Source: Ptiloglossa arizonensis
Taxonomy: Eukaryota; Arthropoda; Insecta; Hymenoptera; Colletidae
Assembly: GCF_051014685.1 (NCBI RefSeq)
Contig: NW_027478877.1
Coordinates: 310,001 to 374,000 of the forward strand
Reading direction: 5' to 3'
DNA length: 64,000 bases
The notes beneath the pieces are model-generated. The model had not been told where the DNA came from, made no database searches, and was given only the letters and a program-made list of their open reading frames with translations. The position numbers were made by a program, and so were the translations under genes. This document shows positions 1 to 11,550 of this stretch, piece after piece (the first letter of the stretch is position 1; every line of letters starts with the position of its first letter).

Positions 1-175
1 ATCAGAACTGCGAAAATTTGGAGTTTCTCAAGCGTTTCTTACCTCAAAACTGCCATATCTCGCGAACGGATTGACCAATCCGCAAAGTTTCTGTTGCATC
101 TGAAAGTAGAAACTCGCCCCATTACAACGGTATGAGTAGTTTTCCCCTAGGCCGTTCTAGTTATTCGTTTCGAGC
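1..175 (+). repeat. Reference monomer (m0) with internal layout
   Basis: This unit is a good representative of the family. The diagnostic head is at positions 8-21. GTTTCT occurs at 23-28, 34-39 and 87-92. An NruI palindrome TCGCGA is at 60-65, and a 16-base inverted repeat CGGATTGACCAATCCG at 67-82 includes a CCAAT pentamer. The diagnostic tail is at 113-130 and an AvrII palindrome CCTAGG at 146-151. Variable positions cluster in the head, at 62-64 (CGCG or CGTG), at 87, 93 and 103, and in the tail. The choice of base 1 as unit start is arbitrary. The two palindromic sites occur once in nearly every unit, so either enzyme would be expected to give a 175-bp ladder. Confidence 0.95.
67..82. 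repeat. Inverted repeat CGGATTGACCAATCCG, one per monomer
   Basis: The arms CGGATTG and CAATCCG are perfectly complementary and separated by two bases. This is the first copy; the element recurs in nearly every monomer of the array. It could form a small hairpin in single-stranded DNA or RNA, or be a dyad binding site. Variants that break an arm are tolerated: GGATTAACC near 7248 and 8473, GGATAGACC near 37340 and 40665, and ACCAAACCG, which is itself amplified near the right end. I saw no second change that restores pairing, so the sequence does not show selection on the fold. Confidence 0.7.
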
Positions 176-2800
176 ATCAGAAATGCGAAAATTGGGAGTT
201 TCTCAAGCGTTTCTTACTTCAAAACTGCCATATCTCGCGAACGGATTGACCAATCCGCAAAGTTTCTGTTGCATCTGAAAGTAGAAACTCGACCCATTAC
301 AACGGTATGAGTAGTTTTCCCCTAGGCCGTTCTAGTTATTCGTTTCGAGCATCAGAACTGCGAAAATTTGGAGTTTCTCAAGCGTTTCTTACCTCAAAAC
401 TGCCATATCGCGCGAACGGATTGACCAATCCGCAAAATTTCTCTTGCATCTGAAAGTAGAAACTCGCCCCATTACAAAGGTATGAGTAGTTTTCCCCTAG
501 GCCGTTCTAGTTATTCGTTTCGAGCATCAGAACTGCGAAAATTTGGAGTTTCTCAAGCGTTTCTTACCTCAAAACTGCCATATCTCGCGAACGGATTGAC
601 CAATCCGCAAAGTTTCTGTTGCATCTGAAAGTAGAAACTCGCCCCATTACAAAGGTATGAGTAGTTTTCCCCTAGGCCGTTCTAGTTATTCGTTTCGAGC
701 ATCAGAACTGCGAAAATTTGGAGTTTCTCAAGCGTTTCTTACCTCAAAACTGCCATATCTCGCGAACGGATTGACCAATCCGCAAAGTTTCTGTTGCATC
801 TGAAAGTAGAAACTCGCCCCATTACAACGGTATGAGTAGTTTTCCCATAGGCCGTTCTAGTTATTCGTTTCGAGCATCAGATCTGCGAAAATTGGGAGTT
901 TCTCAAGCGTTTCTTACCTCAAAACTGCCATATCTCGCGAACGGATTGACCAATCCGCAAAGTTTCTGTTGCATCTGAAAGTAGAAACTCGCCGCATTAC
1001 AACGGTATGAGTAGTTTTCCCCTAGGCCGTTCTAGTTATTCGTTTCGAGCATCAGAACTGCGAAAATTTGGAGTTTCTCAAGCGTTTCTTACCTCAAAAC
1101 TGCCATATCTCGCGAACGGATTGACCAATCCGCAAAGTTTCTGTTGCATCTGAAAGTAGAAACTCGCCCCATTACAACGGTATGAGTAGTTTTCCCCTAG
1201 GCCGTTCTAGTTATTCGTTTCGAGCATCAGAAATGCGAAAATTGGGAGTTTCTCAAGCGTTTCTTACTTCAAAACTGCCATATCTCGCGAACGGATTGAC
1301 CAATCCGCAAAGTTTCTGTTGCATCTGAAAGTAGAAACTCGACCCATTACAACGGTATGAGTAGTTTTCCCCTAGGCCGTTCTAGTTATTCGTTTCGAGC
1401 ATCAGAACTGCGAAAATTTGGAGTTTCTCAAGCGTTTCTTACCTCAAAACTGCCATATCGCGCGAACGGATTGACCAATCCGCAAAATTTCTCTTGCATC
1501 TGAAAGTAGAAACTCGCCCCATTACAACGGTATGAGTAGTTTTCCCCTAGGCCGTTCTAGTTATTCGTTTCGAGCATCAGAACTACGAAGATTTGGAGTT
1601 TCACAAGCGTTTCTTACCTCAGAACTGCCATATCTCGCGAACGGATTGACCAATCCGCAAAGTTTCTGTTGCATCTGAAAGTAGAAACTCGCCCCATTAC
1701 AACGGTATGAGTAGTTTTCCCCTAGGCCGTTCTAGTTATTCGTTTCGAGCATCAGAAATGCGAAAATTGGGAGTTTCTCAAGCGTTTCTTACCTCAAAAC
1801 TGCCATATCTCGCGAACGGATTGACCAATCCGCAAAGTTTCTGTTGCATCTGAAAGTAGAAACTCGCCCCATTACAACGGTGTGAGTAGTTTTCCCCTAG
1901 GCCGTTCTAGTTATTCGTTTCGAGCATCAGAAATGCGAAAATTGGGAGTTTCTCAAGCGTTTCTTACCTCAAAACTGCCATATCTCGCGAACGGATTGAC
2001 CAATCCGCAAAGTTTCTGTTGCATCTGAAAGTAGAAACTCGCCCCATTACAACGGTATGAGTAGTTTTCCCCTAGGCCGTTCTAGTTATTCGTTTCGAGC
2101 ATCAGAACTAAGAAAATTTGGAGTTTCTCAAGCGTTTCTTACCTCAAAACTGCCATATCTCGTGAACGGATTGACCAATCCGCAAAGTTTCTGTTGCATC
2201 TGAAAGTAGAAACTCGCCCCATTACAACGGTATGAGTAGTTTTCCCCTAGGCCGTTCTAGTTATTCGTTTCGAGCATCAGATCTGCGAAAATTGGGAGTT
2301 TCTCAAGCGTTTCTTACCTCAAAACTGCCATATCTCGCGAACGGATTGACCAATCCGCAAAGTTTCTGTTGCATCTGAAAGTAGAAACTCGCCCCATTAC
2401 AACGGTATGAGTAGTTTTCCCCTAGGCCGTTCTAGTTATTCGTTTCGAGCATCAGAACTAAGAAAATTTGGAGTTTCTCAAGCGTTTCTTACCTCAAAAC
2501 TGCCATATCTCGCGAACGGATTGACCAATCCGCAAAGTTTCTGTTGCATCTGAAAGTAGAAACTCGCCCCATTACAAAGGTATGAGTAGTTTTCCCCTAG
2601 GCCGTTCTAGTTATTCGTTTCGAGCATCAGAACTAAGAAAATTTGGAGTTTCTCAAGCGTTTCTTACCTCAAAACTGCCATATCTCGCGAACGGATTGAC
2701 CAATCCGCAAAGTTTCTGTTGCATCTGAAAGTAGAAACTCGCCCCATTACAAAGGTATGAGTAGTTTTCCCCTAGGCCGTTCTAGTTATTCGTTTCGAGC

Positions 2801-5425
2801 ATCAGAACTGCGAAAATTTGGAGTTTCTCAAGCGTTTCTTACCTCAAAACTGCCATATCTCGCGAACGGATTGACCAATCCGCAAAGTTTCTGTTGCATC
2901 TGAAAGTAGAAACTCGCCCCATTAGAACGGTATGAGTAGTTTTCCCCTAGGCCGTTCTAGTTATTCGTTTCGAGCATCAGAACTAAGAAAATTTGTAGTT
3001 TCTCAAGCGTTTCTTACCTCAAAACTGCCATATCTCGTGAACGGATTGACCAATCCGCAAAGTTTCTGTTGCATCTGAAAGTAGAAACTCGCCCCATTAC
3101 AAAGGTATGAGTAGTTTTCCCCTAGGCCGTTCTAGTTATTCGTTTCGAGCATCAGAACTGCGAAAATTTGGAGTTTCTCAAGCGTTTCTTACCTCAAAAC
3201 TGCCATATCTCGCGAACGGATTGACCAATCCGCAAAGTTTCTGTTGCATCTGAAAGTAGAAACACGCCCCATTACAACGGTATGAGTAGTTTTCCCCTAG
3301 GCCGTTCTAGTTATTCGTTTCGAGCATCAGAACTAAGAAAATTTGGAGTTTCTCAAGCGTTTCTTACCTCAAAACTGCCATATCTCGTGAACGGATTGAC
3401 CAATCCGCAAAGTTTCTGTTGCATCTGAAAGTAGAAACTCGCCCCATTACAAAGGTATGAGTAGTTTTCCCCTAGGCCGTTCTAGTTATTCGTTTCGAGC
3501 ATCAGAACTAAGAAAATTTGGACTTTCTCAAGCGTTTCTTACCTCAAAACTGCCATATCTCGCGAACGGATTGACCAATCCGCAAAGTTTCTGTTGCATC
3601 TGAAAGTAGAAACTCGCCCCATTACAAAGGTATGAGTAGTTTTCCCCTAGGCCGTTCTAGTTATTCGTTTCGAGCATCAGAACTAAGAAAATTTGGAGTT
3701 TCTCAAGCGTTTCTTACCTCAAAACTGCCATATCTCGCGAACGGATTGACCAATCCGCAAAGCTTCTGTTGCATCTGAAAGTAGAAACTCGCCCCATTAC
3801 AAAGGTATGAGTAGTTTTCCCCTAGGCCGTTCTAGTTATTCGTTTCGAGCATCAGAACTAAGAAAATTTGGAGTTTCTCAAGCGTTTCTTACCTCAAAAC
3901 TGCCATATCTCGCGAACGGATTGACCAATCCGCAAAGTTTCTGTTGCATCTGAAAGTAGAAACACGCCCCATTACAACGGTATGAGTAGTTTTCCCCTAG
4001 GCCGTTCTAGTTATTCGTTTCGAGCATCAGAACTACAAAGATTTGGAGTTTCTCAAGCGTTTCTTACCTCAAAACTGCCATATCTCGCGAACGGATTGAC
4101 CAATCCGCAAAGTTTCTGTTGCATCTGAAAGTAGAAACTCGCCCCATTACAACGGTATGAGTAGTTTTCCCCTAGGCCGTTCTAGTTATTCGTTTCGAGC
4201 ATCAGAACTGCGAAAATTTGGAGTTTCTCAAGCGTTTCTTACCTCAAAACTGCCATATTTCGCGAACGGATTGACCAATCCGCAAAGTTTCTGTTGCATC
4301 TGAAAGTAGAAACACGCCCCATTACAACGGTATGAGTAGTTTTCCCCTAGGCCGTTCTAGTTATTCGTTTCGAGCATCAGAACTAAGAAAATTTGGAGTT
4401 TCTCAAGCGTTTCTTACCTCAAAACTGCCATATCTCGTGAACGGATTGACCAATCCGCAAAGTTTCTGTTGCATCTGAAAGTAGAAACTCGCCCCATTAC
4501 AAAGGTATGAGTAGTTTTCCCCTAGGCCGTTCTAGTTATTCGTTTCGAGCATCAGAACTAAGAAAATTTGGAGTTTCTCAAGCGTTTCTTACCTCAAAAC
4601 TGCCATATCTCGCGAACGGATTGACCAATCCGCAAAGTTTCTGTTGCATCTGAAAGTAGAAACTCGCCCCATTACAAAGGTATGAGTAGTTTTCCCCTAG
4701 GCCGTTCTAGTTATTCGTTTCGAGCATCAGAACTGCGAAAATTTGGAGTTTCTCAAGCGTTTCTTACCTCAAAACTGCCATATCTCGCGAACGGATTGAC
4801 CAATCCGCAAAGTTTCTGTTGCATCTGAAAGTAGAAACACGCCCCATTACAACGGTATGAGTAGTTTTCCCCTAGGCCGTTCTAGTTATTCGTTTCGAGC
4901 ATCAGAACTGCGAAAATTGGGAGTTTCTCAAGCGTTTCTTACCTCAAAACTGCCATATCTCGCGAACGGATTGACCAATCCGCAAAGTTTCTGTTGCATC
5001 TGAAAGTAGAAACTCGCCCCATTACAACGGTATGAGTAGTTTTCCCCTAGGCCGTTCTAGTTATTCGTTTCGAGCATCAGAACTGCGAAAATTGGGAGTT
5101 TCTCAAGCGTTTCTTACCTCAAAACTGCCATATCTCGCGAACGGATTGACCAATCCGCAAAGTTTCTGTTGCATCTGAAAGTAGAAACACGCCCCATTAC
5201 AACGGTATGAGTAGTTTTCCCCTAGGCCGTTCTAGTTATTCGTTTCGAGCATCAGAACTACAAAGATTTGGAGTTTCTCAAGCGTTTCTTACCTCAAAAC
5301 TGCCATATCTCGCGAACGGATTGACCAATCCGCAAAGTTTCTGTTGCATCTGAAAGTAGAAACTCGCCCCATTACAACGGTATGAGTAGTTTTCCCCTAG
5401 GCCGTTCTAGTTATTCGTTTCGAGC
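2801..5425. repeat. 2,625-bp segment, copy 1 of a pair 8,750 bp apart
   Basis: Fifteen units (m16-m30) recur in the same order at 11551-14175 (m66-m80), exactly 50 monomers away. Three rare variants are shared at the same offset: ATTAGAACGG at 2921, ATTTGTAGTT at 2991 and GACTTTCTCA at 3521. The difference I noticed on this copy is AGCTTCTG near 3762, where the partner has AGTTTCTG. Rare variants shared in a fixed order show that the two segments are copies and not independent draws from one pool. Confidence 0.9.
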
Positions 5426-5600
5426 ATCAGAACTAAGAAAATTTGGAGTTTCTCAAGCGTTTCTTACCTCAAAACTGCCATATCTCGCGAACGGATTGAC
5501 CAATCCGCAAAGTTTCTGTTGCATCTGAAAGTAGAAACTCGCCCCATTACAAAGGTATGAGTAGTTTTCCCCTAGGCCGTTCTAGTTATTCGTTTCGAGC

Positions 5601-7525
5601 ATCAAAACTAAGAAAATTTGGAGTTTCTCAAGCGTTTCTTACCTCAAAACTGCCATATCTCGCGAACGGATTGACCAATCCGCAAAGTTTCTGTTGCATC
5701 TGAAAGTAGAAACTCGCCCCATTACAAAGGTATGAGTAGTTTTCCCCTAGGCCGTTCTAGTTATTCGTTTCGAGCATCAGAACTAAGAAAATTTGGAGTT
5801 TCTCAAGCGTTTCTTACCTCAAAACTGCCATATCTCGCGAACGGATTGACCAATCCGCAAAGTTTCTGTTGCATCTGAAAGTAGAAACACGCCCCATTAC
5901 AACGGTATGAGTAGTTTTCCCCTAGGCCGTTCTAGTTATTCGTTTCGAGCATCAGAACTACAAAGATTTGGAGTTTCTCAAGCGTTTCTTACCTCAAAAC
6001 TGCCATATCTCGCGAACGGATTGACCAATCCGCAAAGTTTCTGTTGCATCTGAAAGTAGAAACTCGCCCCATTACAACGGTATGAGTAGTTTTCCCCTAG
6101 GCCGTTCTAGTTATTCGTTTCGAGCATCAGAACTGCGAAAATTTGGAGTTTCTCAAGCGTTTCTTACCTCAAAACTGCCATATTTCGCGAACGGATTGAC
6201 CAATCCGCAAAGTTTCTGTTGCATCTGAAAGTAGAAACACGCCCCATTACAACGGTATGAGTAGTTTTCCCCTAGGCCGTTCTAGTTATTCGTTTCGAGC
6301 ATCAGAACTAAGAAAATTTGGAGTTTCTCAAGCGTTTCTTACCTCAAAACTGCCATATCTCGTGAACGGATTGACCAATCCGCAAAGTTTCTGTTGCATC
6401 TGAAAGTAGAAACTCGCCCCATTACAAAGGTATGAGTAGTTTTCCCCTAGGCCGTTCTAGTTATTCGTTTCGAGCATCAGAACTGCGAAAATTTGGAGTT
6501 TCTCAAGCGTTTCTTACCTCAAAACTGCCATATCTCGCGAACGGATTGACCAATCCGCAAAGTTTCTGTTGCATCTGAAAGTAGAAACTCGCCCCATTAC
6601 AAAGGTATGAGTAGTTTTCCCCTAGGCCGTTCTAGTTATTCGTTTCGAGCATCAGAACTGCGAAAATTTGGAGTTTCTCAAGCGTTTCTTACCTCAAAAC
6701 TGCCATATCTCGCGAACGGATTGACCAATCCGCAAAGTTTCTGTTGCATCTGAAAGTAGAAACACGCCCCATTACAACGGTATGAGTAGTTTTCCCCTAG
6801 GCCGTTCTAGTTATTCGTTTCGAGCATCAGAACTGCGAAAATTGGGAGTTTCTCAAGCGTTTCTTACCTCAAAACTGCCATATCTCGCGAACGGATTGAC
6901 CAATCCGCAAAGTTTCTGTTGCATCTGAAAGTAGAAACTCGCCCCATTACAACGGTATGAGTAGTTTTCCCCTAGGCCGTTCTAGTTATTCGTTTCGAGC
7001 ATCAGAACTGCGAAAATTGGGAGTTTCTCAAGCGTTTCTTACCTCAAAACTGCCATATCTCGCGAACGGATTGACCAATCCGCAAAGTTTCTGTTGCATC
7101 TGAAAGTAGAAACACGCCCCATTACAACGGTATGAGTAGTTTTCCCCTAGGCCGTTCTAGTTATTCGTTTCGAGCATCAGAACTACAAAGATTTGGAGTT
7201 TCTCAAGCGTTTCTTACCTCAAAACTGCCATATCTCGCGAACGGATTAACCAATCCGCAAAGTTTCTGTTGCATCTGAAAGTAGAAACTCGCCCCATTAC
7301 AACGGTATGAGTAGTTTTCCCCTAGGCCGTTCTAGTTATTCGTTTCGAGCATCAGAACTAAGAAAATTTGGAGTTTCTCAAGCGTTTCTTACATCAAAAC
7401 TGCCATATCTCGCGAACGGATTGACCAATCCGCAAAGTTTCTGTTGCATCTGAAAGTAGAAACTCGCCCCATTACAAAGGTATGAGTAGTTTTCCCCTAG
7501 GCCGTTCTAGTTATTCGTTTCGAGC
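5601..7525. repeat. 11-monomer segment, copy 1 of a pair 4,025 bp apart
   Basis: Units m32-m42 match m55-m65 (9626-11550) in type and order, 23 monomers apart. The first unit of both copies has the rare CATCAAAACT in place of CATCAGAACT. The last unit of both is an R monomer with ACATC and tail k. Differences noticed: GGATTAACC in this copy near 7248, GGATTTACC in the partner near 10396, and ACATC in the first unit of the partner only. It is therefore older than the near-identical 23-mer in block C. Confidence 0.8.
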
Positions 7526-9450
7526 ATCAGAACTGCGAAAATTTGGAGTTTCTCAAGCGTTTCTTACCTCAAAACTGCCATATCTCGCGAACGGATTGAC
7601 CAATCCGCAAAGTTTCTGTTGCATCTGAAAGTAGAAACTCGCCCCATTACAAAGGTATGAGTAGTTTTCCCCTAGGCCGTTCTAGTTATTCGTTTCGAGC
7701 ATCAGAACTGCGAAAATTTGGAGTTTCTCAAGCGTTTCTTACCTCAAAACTGCCATATCTCGCGAACGGATTGACCAATCCGCAAAGTTTCTGTTGCATC
7801 TGAAAGTAGAAACACGCCCCATTACAACGGTATGAGTAGTTTTCCCCTAGGCCGTTCTAGTTATTCGTTTCGAGCATCAGAACTGCGAAAATTTGGAGTT
7901 TCTCAAGCGTTTCTTACCTCAAAACTGCCATATCTCGCGAACGGATTGACCAATCCGCAAAGTTTCTGTTGCATCTGAAAGTAGAAACACGCCCCATTAC
8001 AACGGTATGAGTAGTTTTCCCCTAGGCCGTTCTAGTTATTCGTTTCGAGCATCAGAACTGCGAAAATTGGGAGTTTCTCAAGCGTTTCTTACCTCAAAAC
8101 TGCCATATCTCGCGAACGGATTGACCAATCCGCAAAGTTTCTGTTGCATCTGAAAGTAGAAACTCGCCCCATTACAACGGTATGAGTAGTTTTCCCCTAG
8201 GCCGTTCTAGTTATTCGTTTCGAGCATCAGAACTGCGAAAATTGGGAGTTTCTCAAGCGTTTCTTACCTCAAAACTGCCATATCTCGCGAACGGATTGAC
8301 CAATCCGCAAAGTTTCTGTTGCATCTGAAAGTAGAAACACGCCCCATTACAACGGTATGAGTAGTTTTCCCCTAGGCCGTTCTAGTTATTCGTTTCGAGC
8401 ATCAGAACTACAAAGATTTGGAGTTTCTCAAGCGTTTCTTACCTCAAAACTGCCATATCTCGCGAACGGATTAACCAATCCGCAAAGTTTCTGTTGCATC
8501 TGAAAGTAGAAACTCGCCCCATTACAACGGTATGAGTAGTTTTCCCCTAGGCCGTTCTAGTTATTCGTTTCGAGCATCAGAACTAAGAAAATTTGGAGTT
8601 TCTCAAGCGTTTCTTACATCAAAACTGCCATATCTCGCGAACGGATTGACCAATCCGCAAAGTTTCTGTTGCATCTGAAAGTAGAAACTCGCCCCATTAC
8701 AAAGGTATGAGTAGTTTTCCCCTAGGCCGTTCTAGTTATTCGTTTCGAGCATCAGAACTGCGAAAATTTGGAGTTTCTCAAGCGTTTCTTACCTCAAAAC
8801 TGCCATATCTCGCGAACGGATTGACCAATCCGCAAAGTTTCTGTTGCATCTGAAAGTAGAAACTCGCCCCATTACAAAGGTATGAGTAGTTTTCCCCTAG
8901 GCCGTTCTAGTTATTCGTTTCGAGCATCAGAACTGCGAAAATTTGGAGTTTCTCAAGCGTTTCTTACCTCAAAACTGCCATATCTCGCGAACGGATTGAC
9001 CAATCCGCAAAGTTTCTGTTGCATCTGAAAGTAGAAACACGCCCCATTACAACGGTATGAGTAGTTTTCCCCTAGGCCGTTCTAGTTATTCGTTTCGAGC
9101 ATCAGAACTGCGAAAATTGGGAGTTTCTCAAGCGTTTCTTACCTCAAAACTGCCATATCTCGCGAACGGATTGACCAATCCGCAAAGTTTCTGTTGCATC
9201 TGAAAGTAGAAACTCGCCCCATTACAACGGTATGAGTAGTTTTCCCCTAGGCCGTTCTAGTTATTCGTTTCGAGCATCAGAACTGCGAAAATTGGGAGTT
9301 TCTCAAGCGTTTCTTACCTCAAAACTGCCATATCTCGCGAACGGATTGACCAATCCGCAAAGTTTCTGTTGCATCTGAAAGTAGAAACACGCCCCATTAC
9401 AACGGTATGAGTAGTTTTCCCCTAGGCCGTTCTAGTTATTCGTTTCGAGC
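7176..9450. repeat. Local 7-mer/6-mer duplication with one extra monomer
   Basis: Units m41-m47 (7176-8400) and m48-m53 (8401-9450) share the order K with the rare GGATTAACC, R with ACATC and tail k, Gt (k), Gt (a), Gg (c), Gg (a). The first copy has an additional Gt (a) unit. Its two Gt (a) units at 7701-7875 and 7876-8050 read as identical to each other, which is what a single-monomer gain by unequal exchange would leave. A third, less perfect copy starts at 9451. Confidence 0.85.
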
Positions 9451-9625
9451 ATCAGAACTACAAAGATTTGGAGTTTCTCAAGCGTTTCTTACCTCAAAAC
9501 TGCCATATCTCGCGAACGGATTGACCAATCCCCAAAGTTTCTGTTGCATCTGAAAGTAGAAACTCGCCCCATTACAACGGTATGAGTAGTTTTCCCCTAG
9601 GCCGTTCTAGTTATTCGTTTCGAGC

Positions 9626-11550
9626 ATCAAAACTAAGAAAATTTGGAGTTTCTCAAGCGTTTCTTACATCAAAACTGCCATATCTCGCGAACGGATTGAC
9701 CAATCCGCAAAGTTTCTGTTGCATCTGAAAGTAGAAACTCGCCCCATTACAAAGGTATGAGTAGTTTTCCCCTAGGCCGTTCTAGTTATTCGTTTCGAGC
9801 ATCAGAACTAAGAAAATTTGGAGTTTCTCAAGCGTTTCTTACCTCAAAACTGCCATATCTCGCGAACGGATTGACCAATCCGCAAAGTTTCTGTTGCATC
9901 TGAAAGTAGAAACACGCCCCATTACAACGGTATGAGTAGTTTTCCCCTAGGCCGTTCTAGTTATTCGTTTCGAGCATCAGAACTACAAAGATTTGGAGTT
10001 TCTCAAGCGTTTCTTACCTCAAAACTGCCATATCTCGCGAACGGATTGACCAATCCGCAAAGTTTCTGTTGCATCTGAAAGTAGAAACTCGCCCCATTAC
10101 AACGGTATGAGTAGTTTTCCCCTAGGCCGTTCTAGTTATTCGTTTCGAGCATCAGAACTGCGAAAATTTGGAGTTTCTCAAGCGTTTCTTACCTCAAAAC
10201 TGCCATATTTCGCGAACGGATTGACCAATCCGCAAAGTTTCTGTTGCATCTGAAAGTAGAAACACGCCCCATTACAACGGTATGAGTAGTTTTCCCCTAG
10301 GCCGTTCTAGTTATTCGTTTCGAGCATCAGAACTAAGAAAATTTGGAGTTTCTCAAGCGTTTCTTACCTCAAAACTGCCATATCTCGTGAACGGATTTAC
10401 CAATCCGCAAAGTTTCTGTTGCATCTGAAAGTAGAAACTCGCCCCATTACAAAGGTATGAGTAGTTTTCCCCTAGGCCGTTCTAGTTATTCGTTTCGAGC
10501 ATCAGAACTGCGAAAATTTGGAGTTTCTCAAGCGTTTCTTACCTCAAAACTGCCATATCTCGCGAACGGATTGACCAATCCGCAAAGTTTCTGTTGCATC
10601 TGAAAGTAGAAACTCGCCCCATTACAAAGGTATGAGTAGTTTTCCCCTAGGCCGTTCTAGTTATTCGTTTCGAGCATCAGAACTGCGAAAATTTGGAGTT
10701 TCTCAAGCGTTTCTTACCTCAAAACTGCCATATCTCGCGAACGGATTGACCAATCCGCAAAGTTTCTGTTGCATCTGAAAGTAGAAACACGCCCCATTAC
10801 AACGGTATGAGTAGTTTTCCCCTAGGCCGTTCTAGTTATTCGTTTCGAGCATCAGAACTGCGAAAATTGGGAGTTTCTCAAGCGTTTCTTACCTCAAAAC
10901 TGCCATATCTCGCGAACGGATTGACCAATCCGCAAAGTTTCTGTTGCATCTGAAAGTAGAAACTCGCCCCATTACAACGGTATGAGTAGTTTTCCCCTAG
11001 GCCGTTCTAGTTATTCGTTTCGAGCATCAGAACTGCGAAAATTGGGAGTTTCTCAAGCGTTTCTTACCTCAAAACTGCCATATCTCGCGAACGGATTGAC
11101 CAATCCGCAAAGTTTCTGTTGCATCTGAAAGTAGAAACACGCCCCATTACAACGGTATGAGTAGTTTTCCCCTAGGCCGTTCTAGTTATTCGTTTCGAGC
11201 ATCAGAACTACAAAGATTTGGAGTTTCTCAAGCGTTTCTTACCTCAAAACTGCCATATCTCGCGAACGGATTGACCAATCCGCAAAGTTTCTGTTGCATC
11301 TGAAAGTAGAAACTCGCCCCATTACAACGGTATGAGTAGTTTTCCCCTAGGCCGTTCTAGTTATTCGTTTCGAGCATCAGAACTAAGAAAATTTGGAGTT
11401 TCTCAAGCGTTTCTTACATCAAAACTGCCATATCTCGCGAACGGATTGACCAATCCGCAAAGTTTCTGTTGCATCTGAAAGTAGAAACTCGCCCCATTAC
11501 AAAGGTATGAGTAGTTTTCCCCTAGGCCGTTCTAGTTATTCGTTTCGAGC
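9626..11550. repeat. 11-monomer segment, copy 2 of a pair 4,025 bp apart
   Basis: This is the partner of 5601-7525. It is followed directly by the second copy of the 8,750-bp-spaced segment at 11551, so two independent duplication breakpoints meet here. Confidence 0.8.

Larger units (their letters stand above)
1..1575. repeat. Three-monomer segment duplicated 1,050 bp apart
   Basis: Units m0-m2 (1-525) and m6-m8 (1051-1575) match in order: Gt with tail c, then M with ACTTC and tail d, then Gt with the rare CGCGCGAAC and AAATTTCTCT combination. The spacing is exactly six monomers. The last unit differs in its tail (k in the first copy, c in the second). This is a six-monomer HOR relic; the three intervening units m3-m5 are not visibly repeated after m8. 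Confidence 0.85.
1..2100. repeat. Block A: mixed left-edge monomers (m0-m11)
   Basis: These 12 units are unlike the block that follows. They include M heads (176, 1226, 1751, 1926), an ATCTGCG head at 876 and the only Q head left of 42 kb (1576). Two units (351, 1401) carry CGCGCGAAC in place of CTCGCGAAC together with AAATTTCTCT in the middle of the unit. The tails are mostly c, with two d and two k. One unit boundary near 847 has CCCATAGG, which destroys the AvrII palindrome. Several of these markers reappear only in the far right half of the window. Confidence 0.8.

Noticed and set aside
51..67. CENP-B-box-like 17-mer on the minus strand (GTTCGCGAGATATGGCA)
   Set aside because: It matches seven of the nine essential positions of the box, with the C and last G of CGGG wrong. 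About 0.4 matches this good are expected by chance in 350 windows of one monomer on both strands, so it is not evidence of CENP-B binding.
72..136. Bacterial-type promoter (TTGACC with a TATGAG downstream)
   Set aside because: The two hexamers are about 55 bases apart, far from the usual 17, and they are simply parts of the monomer repeated hundreds of times with no gene downstream.
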